Positions 51,987 through 60,961 of a stretch of 64,000 bases of DNA are shown here, piece by piece. The position numbers were made by a program, and so were the translations under genes. Every line of letters begins with the position of its first letter. Position 1 is the first letter of the stretch. Under the pieces are notes generated by a model. That model was not told the DNA's origin, made no database searches, and saw nothing but the letters and a program-made list of their open reading frames with translations. Source of the DNA: a virus; IMG/VR virus record IMGVR_UViG_3300005264_000001, positions 28,962 to 92,961 of that record; one strand, written 5' to 3'.

Positions 51987-52664
51987 TTATTCCTCATTCA
52001 ATGCTTTAATCTCAGCATCTAAGTCTTCAATATCTAAATCATCTAAACTTGAGTTAAACTTATCATCAATTAAATCATGTGCACTTGTTACCTCACTGAT
52101 TATTAAATTACCTTTATCATCTTTTAAACCTAAGTCTTCACAACTAACATATGGTTTAGGTTTATTAATCATTTCTTTATGACTATCATCATCAATCTTA
52201 TCTAAACCATATTTCTTATCAATATCTTCAAGTTTTTTCTTTCCTACTTCACTAAGTTTAATTACACTAGGGAAACAAACAGATGGTTCTTTAATAATAG
52301 TCACAAACTCTAATTCTTCAAGTTCAGCATATTTCTTAAATTTAACTTTATCAAGAGATTCTTTAATACATCTACCATTTTCTTTACCCCATTTCATAGC
52401 CTTAACTTCGTCGTAATCAAACTTTTTCATCTCTTTGATAAATACACCACCATCAAACTTTTTAGTAGACTTATTGGACTCATTATATTCTTCAATACAT
52501 TCTTCTGTAATACATTGTTTAATACTACTCAATGTTGCAGATAAATTGTCTCTCTCATCTAATAATACAGAATTATTTTCCTCCCATTCTTTTCTGGAAG
52601 CTTCAATCTTTTCACAAACCAAATCTAGTTCGTCTTTTGTCTCTTTGTAATCTCTTATACTCAT
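51987..52664 (-). CDS. unknown early protein
   Basis: 225 residues, charged, helical, with a strongly acidic C-terminal ~60 residues (DDLDIEDLDAEIKALNEE). No family recognised. TATA box at 52689-52696. Confidence 0.55.
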   Translation of the reverse strand: MSIRDYKETKDELDLVCEKIEASRKEWEENNSVLLDERDNLSATLSSIKQCITEECIEEYNESNKSTKKFDGGVFIKEMKKFDYDEVKAMKWGKENGRCIKESLDKVKFKKYAELEELEFVTIIKEPSVCFPSVIKLSEVGKKKLEDIDKKYGLDKIDDDSHKEMINKPKPYVSCEDLGLKDDKGNLIISEVTSAHDLIDDKFNSSLDDLDIEDLDAEIKALNEE

Positions 52665-52704
52665 TGTAATAATATAAATGATTAATCATTTATAAATGTT
52701 TGTA

Positions 52705-53484
52705 TTAATCAAACACCTTCTTATATTTATTTATGTTCTCACAATATTCTTCATAACTAATCTCTTCTAAATTAGACCTATCCCAACGATTATAGCTTAT
52801 TTCTACTTGTCCATCATATTTTTTATGACCATACTTACTAAAACTAAACATAGATGAATATACACTCCAAGTATCAAACTGAATTCTATCAATTTTACAT
52901 ACTCCTAAAATGTCAGCACATTCCTCTTCCTCATAATACTCATCATCTTTATCAACTAAAACTCTAAAATATTTACCATAGTATTTCTCATTTAGTTTTT
53001 CAAATTTTTCTTTCTTTTCAATAATAAAATATTGATTACTTCTACTCAATTTCTCTACATCAACTGTAACGTCATCCAGAGAACCACATTTCTCTAAAAT
53101 CTTTTCAAAACAAATCTTTTTCTTAGTTTCAAATTCTTCAGGTTCTATAACTTTTCCTTGTCTTACATTACCATCTCTTAGACTAGTATTCTCAGAATTA
53201 CTAAAATCAAAGTTGTCTCCTCTAACATCTAATCTCTCACAATCACATCTTACAGTATCACTGTCAAAAGAAGCCTCAGGTTTAAAATATAATTTAGTAA
53301 TCTTAATAATACTACCTGAACCATCATTGAACACATTCTTATAATAGAACGGTAATTTAGTATTTTCCCATCTTTCTATCATACGTTTACAATCAGCTTT
53401 TCTTCTTAAATCACTATCATTTCTTTCTGCTGCTTTCTCTTCTTGTAATCTTACCTTTGTTTTTTCTATATTTTTAAATTCCAT
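52705..53484 (-). CDS. unknown early protein
   Basis: 259 residues, many aromatic and charged residues, mixed fold. No family recognised. Its start overlaps the stop of the HD hydrolase by 1 nt. Confidence 0.55.
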   Translation of the reverse strand: MEFKNIEKTKVRLQEEKAAERNDSDLRRKADCKRMIERWENTKLPFYYKNVFNDGSGSIIKITKLYFKPEASFDSDTVRCDCERLDVRGDNFDFSNSENTSLRDGNVRQGKVIEPEEFETKKKICFEKILEKCGSLDDVTVDVEKLSRSNQYFIIEKKEKFEKLNEKYYGKYFRVLVDKDDEYYEEEECADILGVCKIDRIQFDTWSVYSSMFSFSKYGHKKYDGQVEISYNRWDRSNLEEISYEEYCENINKYKKVFD

Positions 53485-53921
53485 TATTCACTCCTCCAGA
53501 ATTTACTTTTAGTTAAATAAGCATCTTGTCTTTTTTCATCCCAAACACTCATTGTACTTAGATTTTGAGCTCTATCACAAAATTTAATCATAATAGCTTC
53601 AGGTGATTCAAGTCTAGGAAATGTTTTCTCTCCATTTTCATTCTTATCTTTAGTCAATTCTAAAACAAGATTTCTAACTCTTAACCCAAACATTTGAAAT
53701 AACTGTAAAGGAGTTACATCACAATCTTCTAATACGTCATGTAAATAAGCCGCAGCAATTATATTTTCATTATCAGTTAATCCAGCAACCATATCTCCAA
53801 CTACTTTTACATGGGTCTCATAATAACTTTGCCCACCGTCTCTTAATTGTCCTTTATGCATCTCTTGTGCAAAATCTTGTGCTTTCTCAACCATACTTTG
53901 TGTTATAATCATACTTTCCAT
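53484..53921 (-). CDS. HD-type (p)ppGpp hydrolase (MESH1/SpoT-like)
   Basis: 145 residues, close to the size of small alarmone hydrolases. Motifs: HKGQLRDGGQSYYETHVKVVG (H37), IIAAAYLHDVLEDCDV (H61, D62, E65, D66), FGLRVRNLVLELT and IKFCDRAQNLST (D116, N120). These are the metal and substrate residues of the RelA/SpoT hydrolase domain. Early-region operon, opposite in class to the late synthetase at 26639. A related HD nucleotide hydrolase is the alternative. Confidence 0.75.
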   Translation of the reverse strand: MESMIITQSMVEKAQDFAQEMHKGQLRDGGQSYYETHVKVVGDMVAGLTDNENIIAAAYLHDVLEDCDVTPLQLFQMFGLRVRNLVLELTKDKNENGEKTFPRLESPEAIMIKFCDRAQNLSTMSVWDEKRQDAYLTKSKFWRSE

Positions 53922-53923
53922 TC

Positions 53924-54199
53924 TTATTTATTTTCTCCTTTTACATCAGTAAAGTTAATAATCTCATAATTATTATCTTCAAACCATTCTTTTTGTTCAT
54001 AATAGATACAACCTAAACCACCGCAAATGTTATCAATTTCGTAACAAGTGTTTGCTTCGTATTCTTCCCATAGTGATTTAGTACGTCTTAAAGACCATTC
54101 AATACCTAGTTCTTTACACATACTAATAAATTGTTCTGCTTCTTCTTTTGTTTTGCAGTTAACTGCAATCTTTGCTTTTATAATTTGTTTCATTTCCAT
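53924..54199 (-). CDS. small repeat-family protein (IAVxC family)
   Basis: 91 residues. KAKIAVNCKTKEEAEQFISMCKELGI and later CYEID resemble the start of the proteins at 55347 and 56353. These are a paralogous phage family of unknown role. Box at 54227-54240. Confidence 0.55.
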   Translation of the reverse strand: MEMKQIIKAKIAVNCKTKEEAEQFISMCKELGIEWSLRRTKSLWEEYEANTCYEIDNICGGLGCIYYEQKEWFEDNNYEIINFTDVKGENK

Positions 54200-54270
54200 C
54201 TTATAATAATACTAATACTTAATCCTTTATAAGTGTTTGTATAGAATAAAACATAGATTTATAAATAAAT

Positions 54271-54606
54271 CTATTTACTTACTATTTTAATAATGTTTCT
54301 ATAAGAACTAAATAAACCAATTCTCCATCCAACTACTTTAACTTTATATGTTTCACCAACTTTAAGTTGCCTGTATACATCTGAACTATCGAATTTCATA
54401 AACAATAGTGTGTCAACATTCTCAAATGTTTCAAACTCTGATGCAATTAAATATTTTTGTTTGTTGTTTTGGTACTTAACCCATTTATCATCAATAGTAA
54501 TATCTATCGTTGTTTCAGTAGACAAGTACATTGGAATATAAATAAACAACGCAAGAATAATCAACAACACACAAATAAACGCACCAATATTTCCTTTCAT
54601 ATTCAT
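54271..54606 (-). CDS. membrane-anchored small protein
   Basis: 111 residues; one N-terminal membrane span (IGAFICVLLIILALFIYIPMYLS, 6-28), then a beta-rich outside domain. Ends IVSK. Function unknown; could be an envelope or receptor-blocking protein. Confidence 0.55.
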   Translation of the reverse strand: MNMKGNIGAFICVLLIILALFIYIPMYLSTETTIDITIDDKWVKYQNNKQKYLIASEFETFENVDTLLFMKFDSSDVYRQLKVGETYKVKVVGWRIGLFSSYRNIIKIVSK

Positions 54607-55049
54607 TTTAAAGCCTCAGCTCTAGTTAATAAGTCATCTCCTCTTTTTATAGAGTCATAAACCATTAATTGACCATCTAAACTTAATCTTTCATAACTAT
54701 TAGGTAATTTACTAAATCCTCTAGGTTTATATAAAAGATTATTCTTTATGTTAGCTGCTATATTATAACTCAACAATTTACATTCATCTAAATCTTCAAG
54801 ATGATACATCTTAGTAGAATCTTTATGTCCATATTTTCCTAACTTATCAGTAAATACAAGGTAAGTTGGGACTTCTCTATAATTCTCTTGTATTCCATTA
54901 AATTGTTCTATCTCGAACTTTTTCATATTAAAACTATCTTCTAGTTTATTTTGTAAATCAGTATTAACTAATTTACCACTTAGTATTATTTCATCCAATC
55001 TCGCTTGTTCTTCACTCATATTTATCATGTTTAATATACTTTTTTTCAT
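54603..55049 (-). CDS. unknown early protein
   Basis: 148 residues, helical; overlaps both neighbours (ATGA). No family recognised. Confidence 0.5.
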   Translation of the reverse strand: MKKSILNMINMSEEQARLDEIILSGKLVNTDLQNKLEDSFNMKKFEIEQFNGIQENYREVPTYLVFTDKLGKYGHKDSTKMYHLEDLDECKLLSYNIAANIKNNLLYKPRGFSKLPNSYERLSLDGQLMVYDSIKRGDDLLTRAEALK

Positions 55050-55282
55050 TCTTCTCTTCTCACAATGGCTACTATTTCTATCGTAGTTTTTGATTCAAAC
55101 TCTGTGTCACATTTAGGACAACAAAAATGTATATTTTCTTTTCCATTTGGATAACTTATATATTCATTATTAAAATCTACTTCACACAAAGTATCACAAT
55201 CAGGACATTTCATTTCCTCTTTAAAAGGGAGATAAAATCTTTTAACTTCTATCTCTTCTAACTCAATTATTTCTTCTTTCAT
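55046..55282 (-). CDS. zinc-ribbon protein
   Basis: 78 residues with CPDC and CPKC pairs ~30 apart, a standard zinc ribbon, preceded by an acidic N-terminus. Confidence 0.6.
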   Translation of the reverse strand: MKEEIIELEEIEVKRFYLPFKEEMKCPDCDTLCEVDFNNEYISYPNGKENIHFCCPKCDTEFESKTTIEIVAIVRREE

Positions 55283-55350
55283 TCTTCAACATCTTCACCA
55301 TCAGAAACATAAGTATCTAAATCTAAGTCATTACAACTACAATTAATCAT
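55279..55350 (-). CDS. micro-protein (23 aa)
   Basis: MINCSCNDLDLDTYVSDGED and three more residues; ATGA overlaps at both ends. A CSC motif and acidic tail are the only features. Confidence 0.4.
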   Translation of the reverse strand: MINCSCNDLDLDTYVSDGEDVEE

Positions 55351-56036
55351 TCTTTCATCTCACAATTAAATAACAAAAGTTCTCTAACAGTTAAATTATT
55401 CTTACTCATAAACTCAATAATTTCTTCTTGGGTTGTCTCAGAAGAAACTTTTAAGTTTACAATCTCAGACCAACCAGTTAATAACTCACCAATACTATGT
55501 GAATCTTCAATACAACACCATTCATTTTTAGTAGGTTTATTTGGGGCAGTATCTTCATGAACTTCTTGTAAAACACAAAATTCATTATCAACTTTTAAAT
55601 CATTCCACATCATAAACTCTACACCATTATCAAACTTAGTTTTAGCCCATTGAATTGAACCAATCTTCTCACCACTTTCATATTGTTTAATAAAGTTATC
55701 AGCTTCTTTAACATACGTATGTAAATTCTCATTCTCTTCTTTAACTCTCATCAGTTCTTTTACATAAGATTGAAAAACATCTATATCACATTCAAAAGTG
55801 CTCTCTTCATAAATATCATCAGACTCAACAATAGCAAATCCTTTATCAACATCTTTTAATTGTCTAACTCTCCAACTACCTTCATTATCACCATCAAAGA
55901 TATAACAAGTTTCATTACTAACCCAATCTCTAATACTTGAACTAGATTCACAATGTAACTCACAAATTCTAATCGCTTCTTTGTCTGTTCTACAACGAAC
56001 AGCTGTGTCTTTTCCTATTACATCATTTATATTCAT
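55347..56036 (-). CDS. IAVxC-family protein with extended C-terminus
   Basis: 229 residues. The N-terminus (GKDTAVRCRTDKEAIRICELH ... ETCYIFDGDNEG) belongs to the family at 53924 and 56353. A short coiled coil follows (~95-120), and the C-terminal part has EFMMWNDLKVDNEFCVLQEV. Function unknown. Confidence 0.55.
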   Translation of the reverse strand: MNINDVIGKDTAVRCRTDKEAIRICELHCESSSSIRDWVSNETCYIFDGDNEGSWRVRQLKDVDKGFAIVESDDIYEESTFECDIDVFQSYVKELMRVKEENENLHTYVKEADNFIKQYESGEKIGSIQWAKTKFDNGVEFMMWNDLKVDNEFCVLQEVHEDTAPNKPTKNEWCCIEDSHSIGELLTGWSEIVNLKVSSETTQEEIIEFMSKNNLTVRELLLFNCEMKE

Positions 56037-56356
56037 TTTTTACTTACCTCTCTAAATTCAAACATCACACTATCAGATACAGTACCAACATATACTTCTT
56101 TTGAAAATAAACCAAACATATACTTTTTTGTTTTGTATATACTTCTATATATGTGATTACATCTTACAAGTTCACCTTTCATTTTTAATTTCTTTACAAT
56201 CTCTTTACTCGTAAATGTGATTTCTTCTGAGTGGTCTTTTGATGAAAATGTCAATGTTCCAAATAAAGCACCAACACTAAAAGATTTATCAATCTTAAAT
56301 ATTATCTTTAGTTGAGTATCTGTAAACTTCTTATGAGTAGTAACGGTTTTAATCAT
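56033..56356 (-). CDS. unknown early protein
   Basis: 107 residues, basic and beta-rich; no family recognised. ATGA junctions on both sides. Confidence 0.5.
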   Translation of the reverse strand: MIKTVTTHKKFTDTQLKIIFKIDKSFSVGALFGTLTFSSKDHSEEITFTSKEIVKKLKMKGELVRCNHIYRSIYKTKKYMFGLFSKEVYVGTVSDSVMFEFREVSKK

Positions 56357-56664
56357 TCTAGTTCTACCTCTTCAAACTCAAGAATCCTATCATAACTTAC
56401 AATTAAAGATTTAGTTCCATTGTAATAACTTAGTTTCGAATAATCCCAAGTAGTTACTCCTCTCGACTCATAACTTTTAATATCATAACAAGTTTCTTCT
56501 TTGTATTCATTAAATTCAGCAAAATCTTTTTTAATACAAAGTTTTGAATCTGCAAATTTAAATTTAATACCTTTAGTTTCCACAGCTTTAATGAACTTCT
56601 CAGCTTTTTCTCTTGTATCACAGTGAACTGCAATCTTTTTATCTATAATATCTTCAATCTTCAT
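56353..56664 (-). CDS. small repeat-family protein (IAVxC family)
   Basis: 103 residues: DKKIAVHCDTREKAEKFIKAVETKGI ... EETCYDIKSYES. Paralog of 53924 and of the 55347 N-terminus. Confidence 0.55.
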   Translation of the reverse strand: MKIEDIIDKKIAVHCDTREKAEKFIKAVETKGIKFKFADSKLCIKKDFAEFNEYKEETCYDIKSYESRGVTTWDYSKLSYYNGTKSLIVSYDRILEFEEVELE

Positions 56665-56945
56665 TCTTCTCTTTCCTCTTCAAAACCAGCTGTTGCTACT
56701 GCTTCATCACACCAACCTTGTATTGTTTCGATTTCTTTTTCTAATCCATTAGTCTCAGCATTATACGAGATAACTTTATCTAATACAGTTTTAATCATGA
56801 TTAAACGTATAAGAGAATTAGCTCCAGCAATATCATCTGATATAATTTCATTAGCTTCTTGCATTGCATCAGCCATAACAGAACCTGTCTCTTCCATTTT
56901 CTTCATCATGTCTTTATGTTCACTCTCTAATAACTTTTTACTCAT
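56661..56945 (-). CDS. helical early protein, unknown
   Basis: 94 residues starting MSKKLLESEHKD, helical. TATA box TTTATAAGTCTTTG (56970-56983, plus strand) fixes this start rather than a TTG 45 nt upstream. Confidence 0.55.
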   Translation of the reverse strand: MSKKLLESEHKDMMKKMEETGSVMADAMQEANEIISDDIAGANSLIRLIMIKTVLDKVISYNAETNGLEKEIETIQGWCDEAVATAGFEEEREE

Positions 56946-57098
56946 TGTAATAATAGAAATGATTAAGAGTTTATAAGTCTTTGTATTCAATAAGAATAAT
57001 CGTTCACATCGATTCTGAGAAGACTTTTTATTTTTTGTGACAAAGTTTACACAAAGTTGATAAACTCTTCTAGAATCAAATGATATAGAGATTAAAAT

Positions 57099-57614
57099 CT
57101 ATAACATACACTTAGTATACTTCTTTAAAACATCATTATGAAAAGATAATCTTTTCATTGGTGTGTAATCTACATGATGTATATATGTTGCATTATGAAG
57201 TGCTTTACATATTACGATGATATTGTCACGTTCTAAATCATCAGTCACATCACAAAATATAGAGGTAACATCAAGTTTATTATATTTTGAGAAGTAATGA
57301 ATAAGATAGTTTTTTAATCTTGTGTAACCTATGTTTTTGTATTGTTCTATTTTATTGATTACTTCTACACGCATTAATTTACTCATTGTATCTTTATTAA
57401 GAGTTTGTTCTTGTTCTTTAGTTTCTTTATTATCTATTCTTCTAATTAATCTATTATTTTCTTTTGTAAGAAATTTAATTAACATACTTTGTTCTACTAT
57501 TCTTTCCTTGAGTGTCATATTTTCTTTATTGATAAAATTAATTAATTCACTTTGAGATTCATCATCTAATCTTAAACTAATTTTTTCGTTATGGTTATTT
57601 TCTTTTTCTTCCAT
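57099..57614 (-). CDS. coiled-coil protein, possible ribbon-helix-helix N-terminus
   Basis: 171 residues; residues ~11-30 (KISLRLDDESQSELINFI) resemble a ribbon-helix-helix DNA-binding start, followed by a coiled coil. First gene on the left side of the divergent repeat region; may regulate it. Stop TAG, after which the frame stays open for 36 codons into the next gene. Confidence 0.5.
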   Translation of the reverse strand: MEEKENNHNEKISLRLDDESQSELINFINKENMTLKERIVEQSMLIKFLTKENNRLIRRIDNKETKEQEQTLNKDTMSKLMRVEVINKIEQYKNIGYTRLKNYLIHYFSKYNKLDVTSIFCDVTDDLERDNIIVICKALHNATYIHHVDYTPMKRLSFHNDVLKKYTKCML

Positions 57615-58260
57615 GATAATAAGAATTGATATAAACTTATAAAACTATGTAAAATCACGACAAAACACGTAGAACAGTTTTTCAAGATGTCTAGTCATCA
57701 AATTCGACGTTTAAGACGTTAAAATTAAAATTTAAATCGTTAAATTGACTCAGAATTGTCAACGTGTACTCAAAAAATTGGTTTTTATGACACTCTCAAA
57801 AACCCAAAGCCTCCAGATTTGATAGGTACACGTCTTGTACTACTCAAATTCGAGAAAAAGATGCTCAACCTTTACCTAATGACAATACACGTCTTCTACC
57901 TATCAAATTCGACATATGAGTGTTTGGTTTTTTGCTTTTAAACTCCCTTATACATATATACATATACATATAGAAAGATATATATTTAAAAAATCTTCTT
58001 TTAGAAGGGATGAGATATATGTATAAGCACAAAATAAAAACTAAAAAACTGATTACTCATTCAAAGAATTTGATAGGTACACACTCTCTATCATACGTAT
58101 GCAAAGTTTTTACACGAAACACGTCTTAAACGTCATATACATACTCCTCACGTCGTCTCTGTTGGTTTCGTAGTTTTTAAATCGGCTTTTTAATTTAACG
58201 TTTTGGGTACACGTTGAAATGACATTACTTAAAAGTTACTATCAAAACTACTATTTTTTA
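57615..58260. repeat. divergent spacer with iteron-like repeats
   Basis: No convincing gene. Direct repeats of TTTGATAGGTACAC (57818-57831, 58070-58083) with inverted relatives CTACCTATCAAATTCGAC (57896-57913) and ATCAAATTCGACG (57697-57709). ACACGTCTT recurs at 57829, 57887 and 58120. A TATA-rich stretch ACATATATACATATACATAT lies at 57952-57971. It separates leftward from rightward early genes; candidate origin or control region. Confidence 0.5.
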
Positions 58261-58279
58261 GTAAAATAAAAAAAAATAA

Positions 58280-58445
58280 TTTGAGGATTACGTTTTTAAA
58301 TTTAAAATCCTCGTTTATATTTTTAAATTTAAAAACGTAATCCTACTTTTATTTTTAAATTTAAAAACGTAATCCTCACGTTTATGGGTTATTTTTAAAA
58401 ACGTCAAACCACGATTACGTTTTTAAATTTAAAAACGTAAATCTA
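58280..58445. repeat. palindrome array TTTTTAAATTTAAAAA
   Basis: Four spaced copies of a palindromic core (near 58293-58306, 58320-58335, 58352-58367, 58420-58435). Most are flanked by ACGTAATC(C), so single copies form perfect hairpins such as GATTACG...CGTAAATC. The first copy is closed by GAGGATT/AATCCTC. Confidence 0.75.
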
Positions 58446-58493
58446 TATTTTAAGATTTTTAAGATTTTTAGGATTTTTAATAAAAACAATAAC

Positions 58494-58532
58494 TTTATAA
58501 ATAGTAGTTAATTCTATTATATTATGAGTTGA
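58494..58532 (+). promoter_or_regulatory. early promoter with mini-frame AUG AGU UGA
   Basis: TTTATAAA (58494-58501), then ATG AGT TGA at 58524-58532, 22 nt downstream where a leaderless start would be. The first real gene begins 22 nt later. Confidence 0.5.
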
Positions 58533-58554
58533 AAATGACTCGATTTAGATAAAA

Positions 58555-58932
58555 ATGAATGAAATTATAGAAAACTTGGAAAGAAAAATAGATGAAAACT
58601 CTGCAAGAATAGAGATTTTAGAGGAAGAAAATAAGACATTAAAGACACAAAATACAAAAATATTGACACAAAATAATACTGTAAATGTTCGATTTTCTCG
58701 ATTATATGGAGAGTCCGTAGCTACATTAAGAATAAAAAGTGAGCTCGAAAAACTCGGAAAAGATTCTCTTACTTTAAAAGAATTGAACAAATATTTTGGT
58801 GTTTATGTCAAAAAATCACTTGGATTTGGTGTAAATAAGACTAGATTATATATGGATTATGTAATGAATGAGTTCGGATATAATAAAATTATGAAAGACA
58901 GGTCAGTTTTATATGTGAGGAAAAATAAATGA
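58555..58932 (+). CDS. coiled-coil protein with C-terminal HTH-like domain, copy 1
   Basis: 125 residues: coiled coil 1-45, then LTLKELNKYFGVYVKKSLGFGVNKTRLYMDYVMNEFGYN..., also seen in the next protein (KRELKCGTNKARKYIEYIM). Tandem paralogs at the head of the rightward operon; likely DNA-binding regulators of the adjacent repeat region. Confidence 0.55.
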   Translation: MNEIIENLERKIDENSARIEILEEENKTLKTQNTKILTQNNTVNVRFSRLYGESVATLRIKSELEKLGKDSLTLKELNKYFGVYVKKSLGFGVNKTRLYMDYVMNEFGYNKIMKDRSVLYVRKNK

Positions 58933-59261
58933 ATATAGAAGATAGATTAAAAACAGTAGAAGATAGATTACTTTCTATTGATTTAAGAGTATATTCTGAT
59001 ATTAATAAGTTAAAAGACAAAGTATTAGAATTAGAAGGTATACGAATATATTCAGAGTATAAAGAGTTTACGGCTAAATTAAGAAGTGAGAACACAAAGA
59101 ATACTATTTTATTGAAAGACTTATTAATAAAGTACTTAGATTTAATTAAACGTGAGTTAAAATGTGGTACTAACAAAGCTAGAAAATATATTGAGTATAT
59201 TATGTCTGATTCACACACAAAATCAAGAACAAAAGAAGGAGTTATATATACTAAAAAATGA
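58929..59261 (+). CDS. coiled-coil protein with C-terminal HTH-like domain, copy 2
   Basis: 110 residues, paralog of the preceding gene (ATGA overlap). Shares ...YLDLIKRELKCGTNKARKYIEYIMSD and the final GVIYTKK (RSVLYVRK in copy 1). Confidence 0.55.
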   Translation: MNIEDRLKTVEDRLLSIDLRVYSDINKLKDKVLELEGIRIYSEYKEFTAKLRSENTKNTILLKDLLIKYLDLIKRELKCGTNKARKYIEYIMSDSHTKSRTKEGVIYTKK

Positions 59262-59917
59262 AGACAAGCGAGTTAATAAACATTAGAAACTTCTTATATG
59301 AGACTGATGCTCCACATCATTTAACCACGACACTAACTAAAGAAATCAATAAAAAGTATCTCAAATTAAGTGATTTCACGTCAAATAAGAAGAAATTGTA
59401 TACTGCATTGATTAATTGGTACATAAATAAGTATAATATGACTCAACATATAACTAATATACGTCTAGATGTAGAGTATTTGAGTCTAAAAGATTTAACA
59501 CAAGGTTATATTAAAAGAAATCCTTATGAAAATAGGTTTGATATTAAAATGAAACCTAACTCTAATATAATAGAGGAGATTGATACTTTAATACATGAAC
59601 TAACACATTATAAACAATATATAAGTGGTAGTATGAAAGATTTACAGGATAAAACTATACAATTCAATGAGATATCCTATAAATTATCAGACACTCCTTA
59701 TGAGGAGCAACCATAGGAGATTGAAGCAGAGAAAACAGCAAAAGAGTTAACAATAGACTTCTTATTATATATAAGGTTCACATATCCAATCAAAAAGAGT
59801 TTGGAATTGTTTAATATATTAAGAGAAGAAATGGAATCACTCGCTGGATATCTAGATATATTAGAACACACAGACAGTGAATTAAGATATATGAAATTAT
59901 ACGACACATTATATTAA
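59258..59917 (+). CDS. zinc metallopeptidase-like protein with in-frame UAG
   Basis: 219 codons with a TAG at 59714-59716. The front 152 residues contain IDTLIHELTHYKQYISG, an HExxH zinc motif (~115-130), ending YEEQP. After the TAG the same frame continues EIEAEKTAKELTIDFLLY for 66 codons to TAA at 59915, one base before the next ATG. The joined motif Y-xxQP-x-EIEA is the usual third zinc-ligand region of phage HExxH proteins, so the part after UAG belongs to the protein. Confidence 0.65.
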
Positions 59918-59918
59918 A

Positions 59919-60431
59919 ATGGAAAGAAACGAAAAAATAGCACAATTAAAAGAAGAATTACAGACTCTTGAAAAAGAAGAAATGATAAATAATAATTATT
60001 TAGAAGACCATAAAGATGAGTTAAATTTATTTGAACTTAATTTGAGAAATAAATTACTAGAAGTAGAAAAGTATCATAAAAAGATAGTTGAACTAAAAGA
60101 CAAACATATAAAATATTCTTATACATTTGTTAATTCAATAGAACATTACAAAAGATTATTAATGTTTGTAGTAGAACGAGATGAAAAATATATCGATAAT
60201 TATTATAAATATATACACAGTCAACATTTCGAAGAGGATTTGTATATTAATGGTAAAGATTTGACTGAATTATCAATGTGTTATGATGAGGATGATGAGG
60301 ATGATATTTATGAAAATTGTTTTGAATTAAACAAAAATAACATTGTAACAATAAAGAAACTATCCTTAGAACAATACTTCAATAAATTAAATTTACATTC
60401 AACAAGTATTTTACAAAATAATAAACAATAA
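59919..60431 (+). CDS. coiled-coil acidic protein, unknown
   Basis: 170 residues: coiled coil 1-70, acidic patch CYDEDDEDDIYENC (~125-138). One base after the preceding gene's TAA. No family recognised. Confidence 0.55.
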   Translation: MERNEKIAQLKEELQTLEKEEMINNNYLEDHKDELNLFELNLRNKLLEVEKYHKKIVELKDKHIKYSYTFVNSIEHYKRLLMFVVERDEKYIDNYYKYIHSQHFEEDLYINGKDLTELSMCYDEDDEDDIYENCFELNKNNIVTIKKLSLEQYFNKLNLHSTSILQNNKQ

Positions 60432-60461
60432 GTTTATAAACACTTAACTTATTTAATTTTT

Positions 60462-60890
60462 ATGAGTCTTGAAAAGATACTCCATGAGCAACCTTTCGAA
60501 CCATCAAAACACGATGTTATCGTCAAGAATATAGACAAAAGATTAAAACGACTAAATAACCCGTACACAAAAGTGTTACACAACGCAGAATACTACAAAA
60601 CGGATGTAAACACACGTAAACAAACGTACAATACAAGATATCCATTACAAGCAGTTAGTGATGCAGATAACTTCGCAACACATGTAAATAAACACTCAAA
60701 ACGTATAATATACATTGAGGTTAAGAGTTCTATGTCAAAAAATTTAAACCAAAAGGCTAAGAAGCAATTAATAAGAGCAAAACAATATTTCTCACGTCAC
60801 CCAGAAACAAAAGATTATCAATTTTATGGTTTTATACTCAGAACACCTACTACTGACCCTAAAGATTATATTATAAAGAGATATAACTAA
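60462..60890 (+). CDS. PD-(D/E)XK-type nuclease-like protein
   Basis: 142 residues, basic. DADNFATHVNKHSKRIIYIEVKSSMSKNLNQKAKKQLIRAKQYF (~65-108) fits the D...(E)xK core of PD-(D/E)XK nucleases (D near 65-67, E93, K95) with the following helix. Could be a resolvase or restriction-like nuclease. TATA box TTTATAAA at 60433-60440. Confidence 0.55.
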   Translation: MSLEKILHEQPFEPSKHDVIVKNIDKRLKRLNNPYTKVLHNAEYYKTDVNTRKQTYNTRYPLQAVSDADNFATHVNKHSKRIIYIEVKSSMSKNLNQKAKKQLIRAKQYFSRHPETKDYQFYGFILRTPTTDPKDYIIKRYN

Positions 60891-60925
60891 CAAAACGAAA
60901 ACACACAACACACAACACACAAAAA

Positions 60926-60940
60926 CGAAATACTTATAAA
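60926..60940 (+). promoter_or_regulatory. early promoter of RNA ligase
   Basis: CGAAATACTTATAAA, 21 nt before the ATG at 60962. Confidence 0.7.
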
Positions 60941-60961
60941 TACATAAGTATTTTTTATTCT

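Noticed and set aside
57099-57614. Genome-wide UAG recoding, suggested by the open frame past this gene's TAG
   Set aside because: Several other genes end normally at TAG with a second stop a few codons on, and the 36-codon extension here crosses a promoter. Only the metallopeptidase shows motif continuity across UAG.
57756-57941. 61-codon frame in the divergent repeat region
   Set aside because: It runs across the repeats with no promoter spacing or plausible composition.
57615-58445. CRISPR array
   Set aside because: Repeats are short, differ in spacing and orientation and are palindromic; there are no regular spacers and no cas genes.
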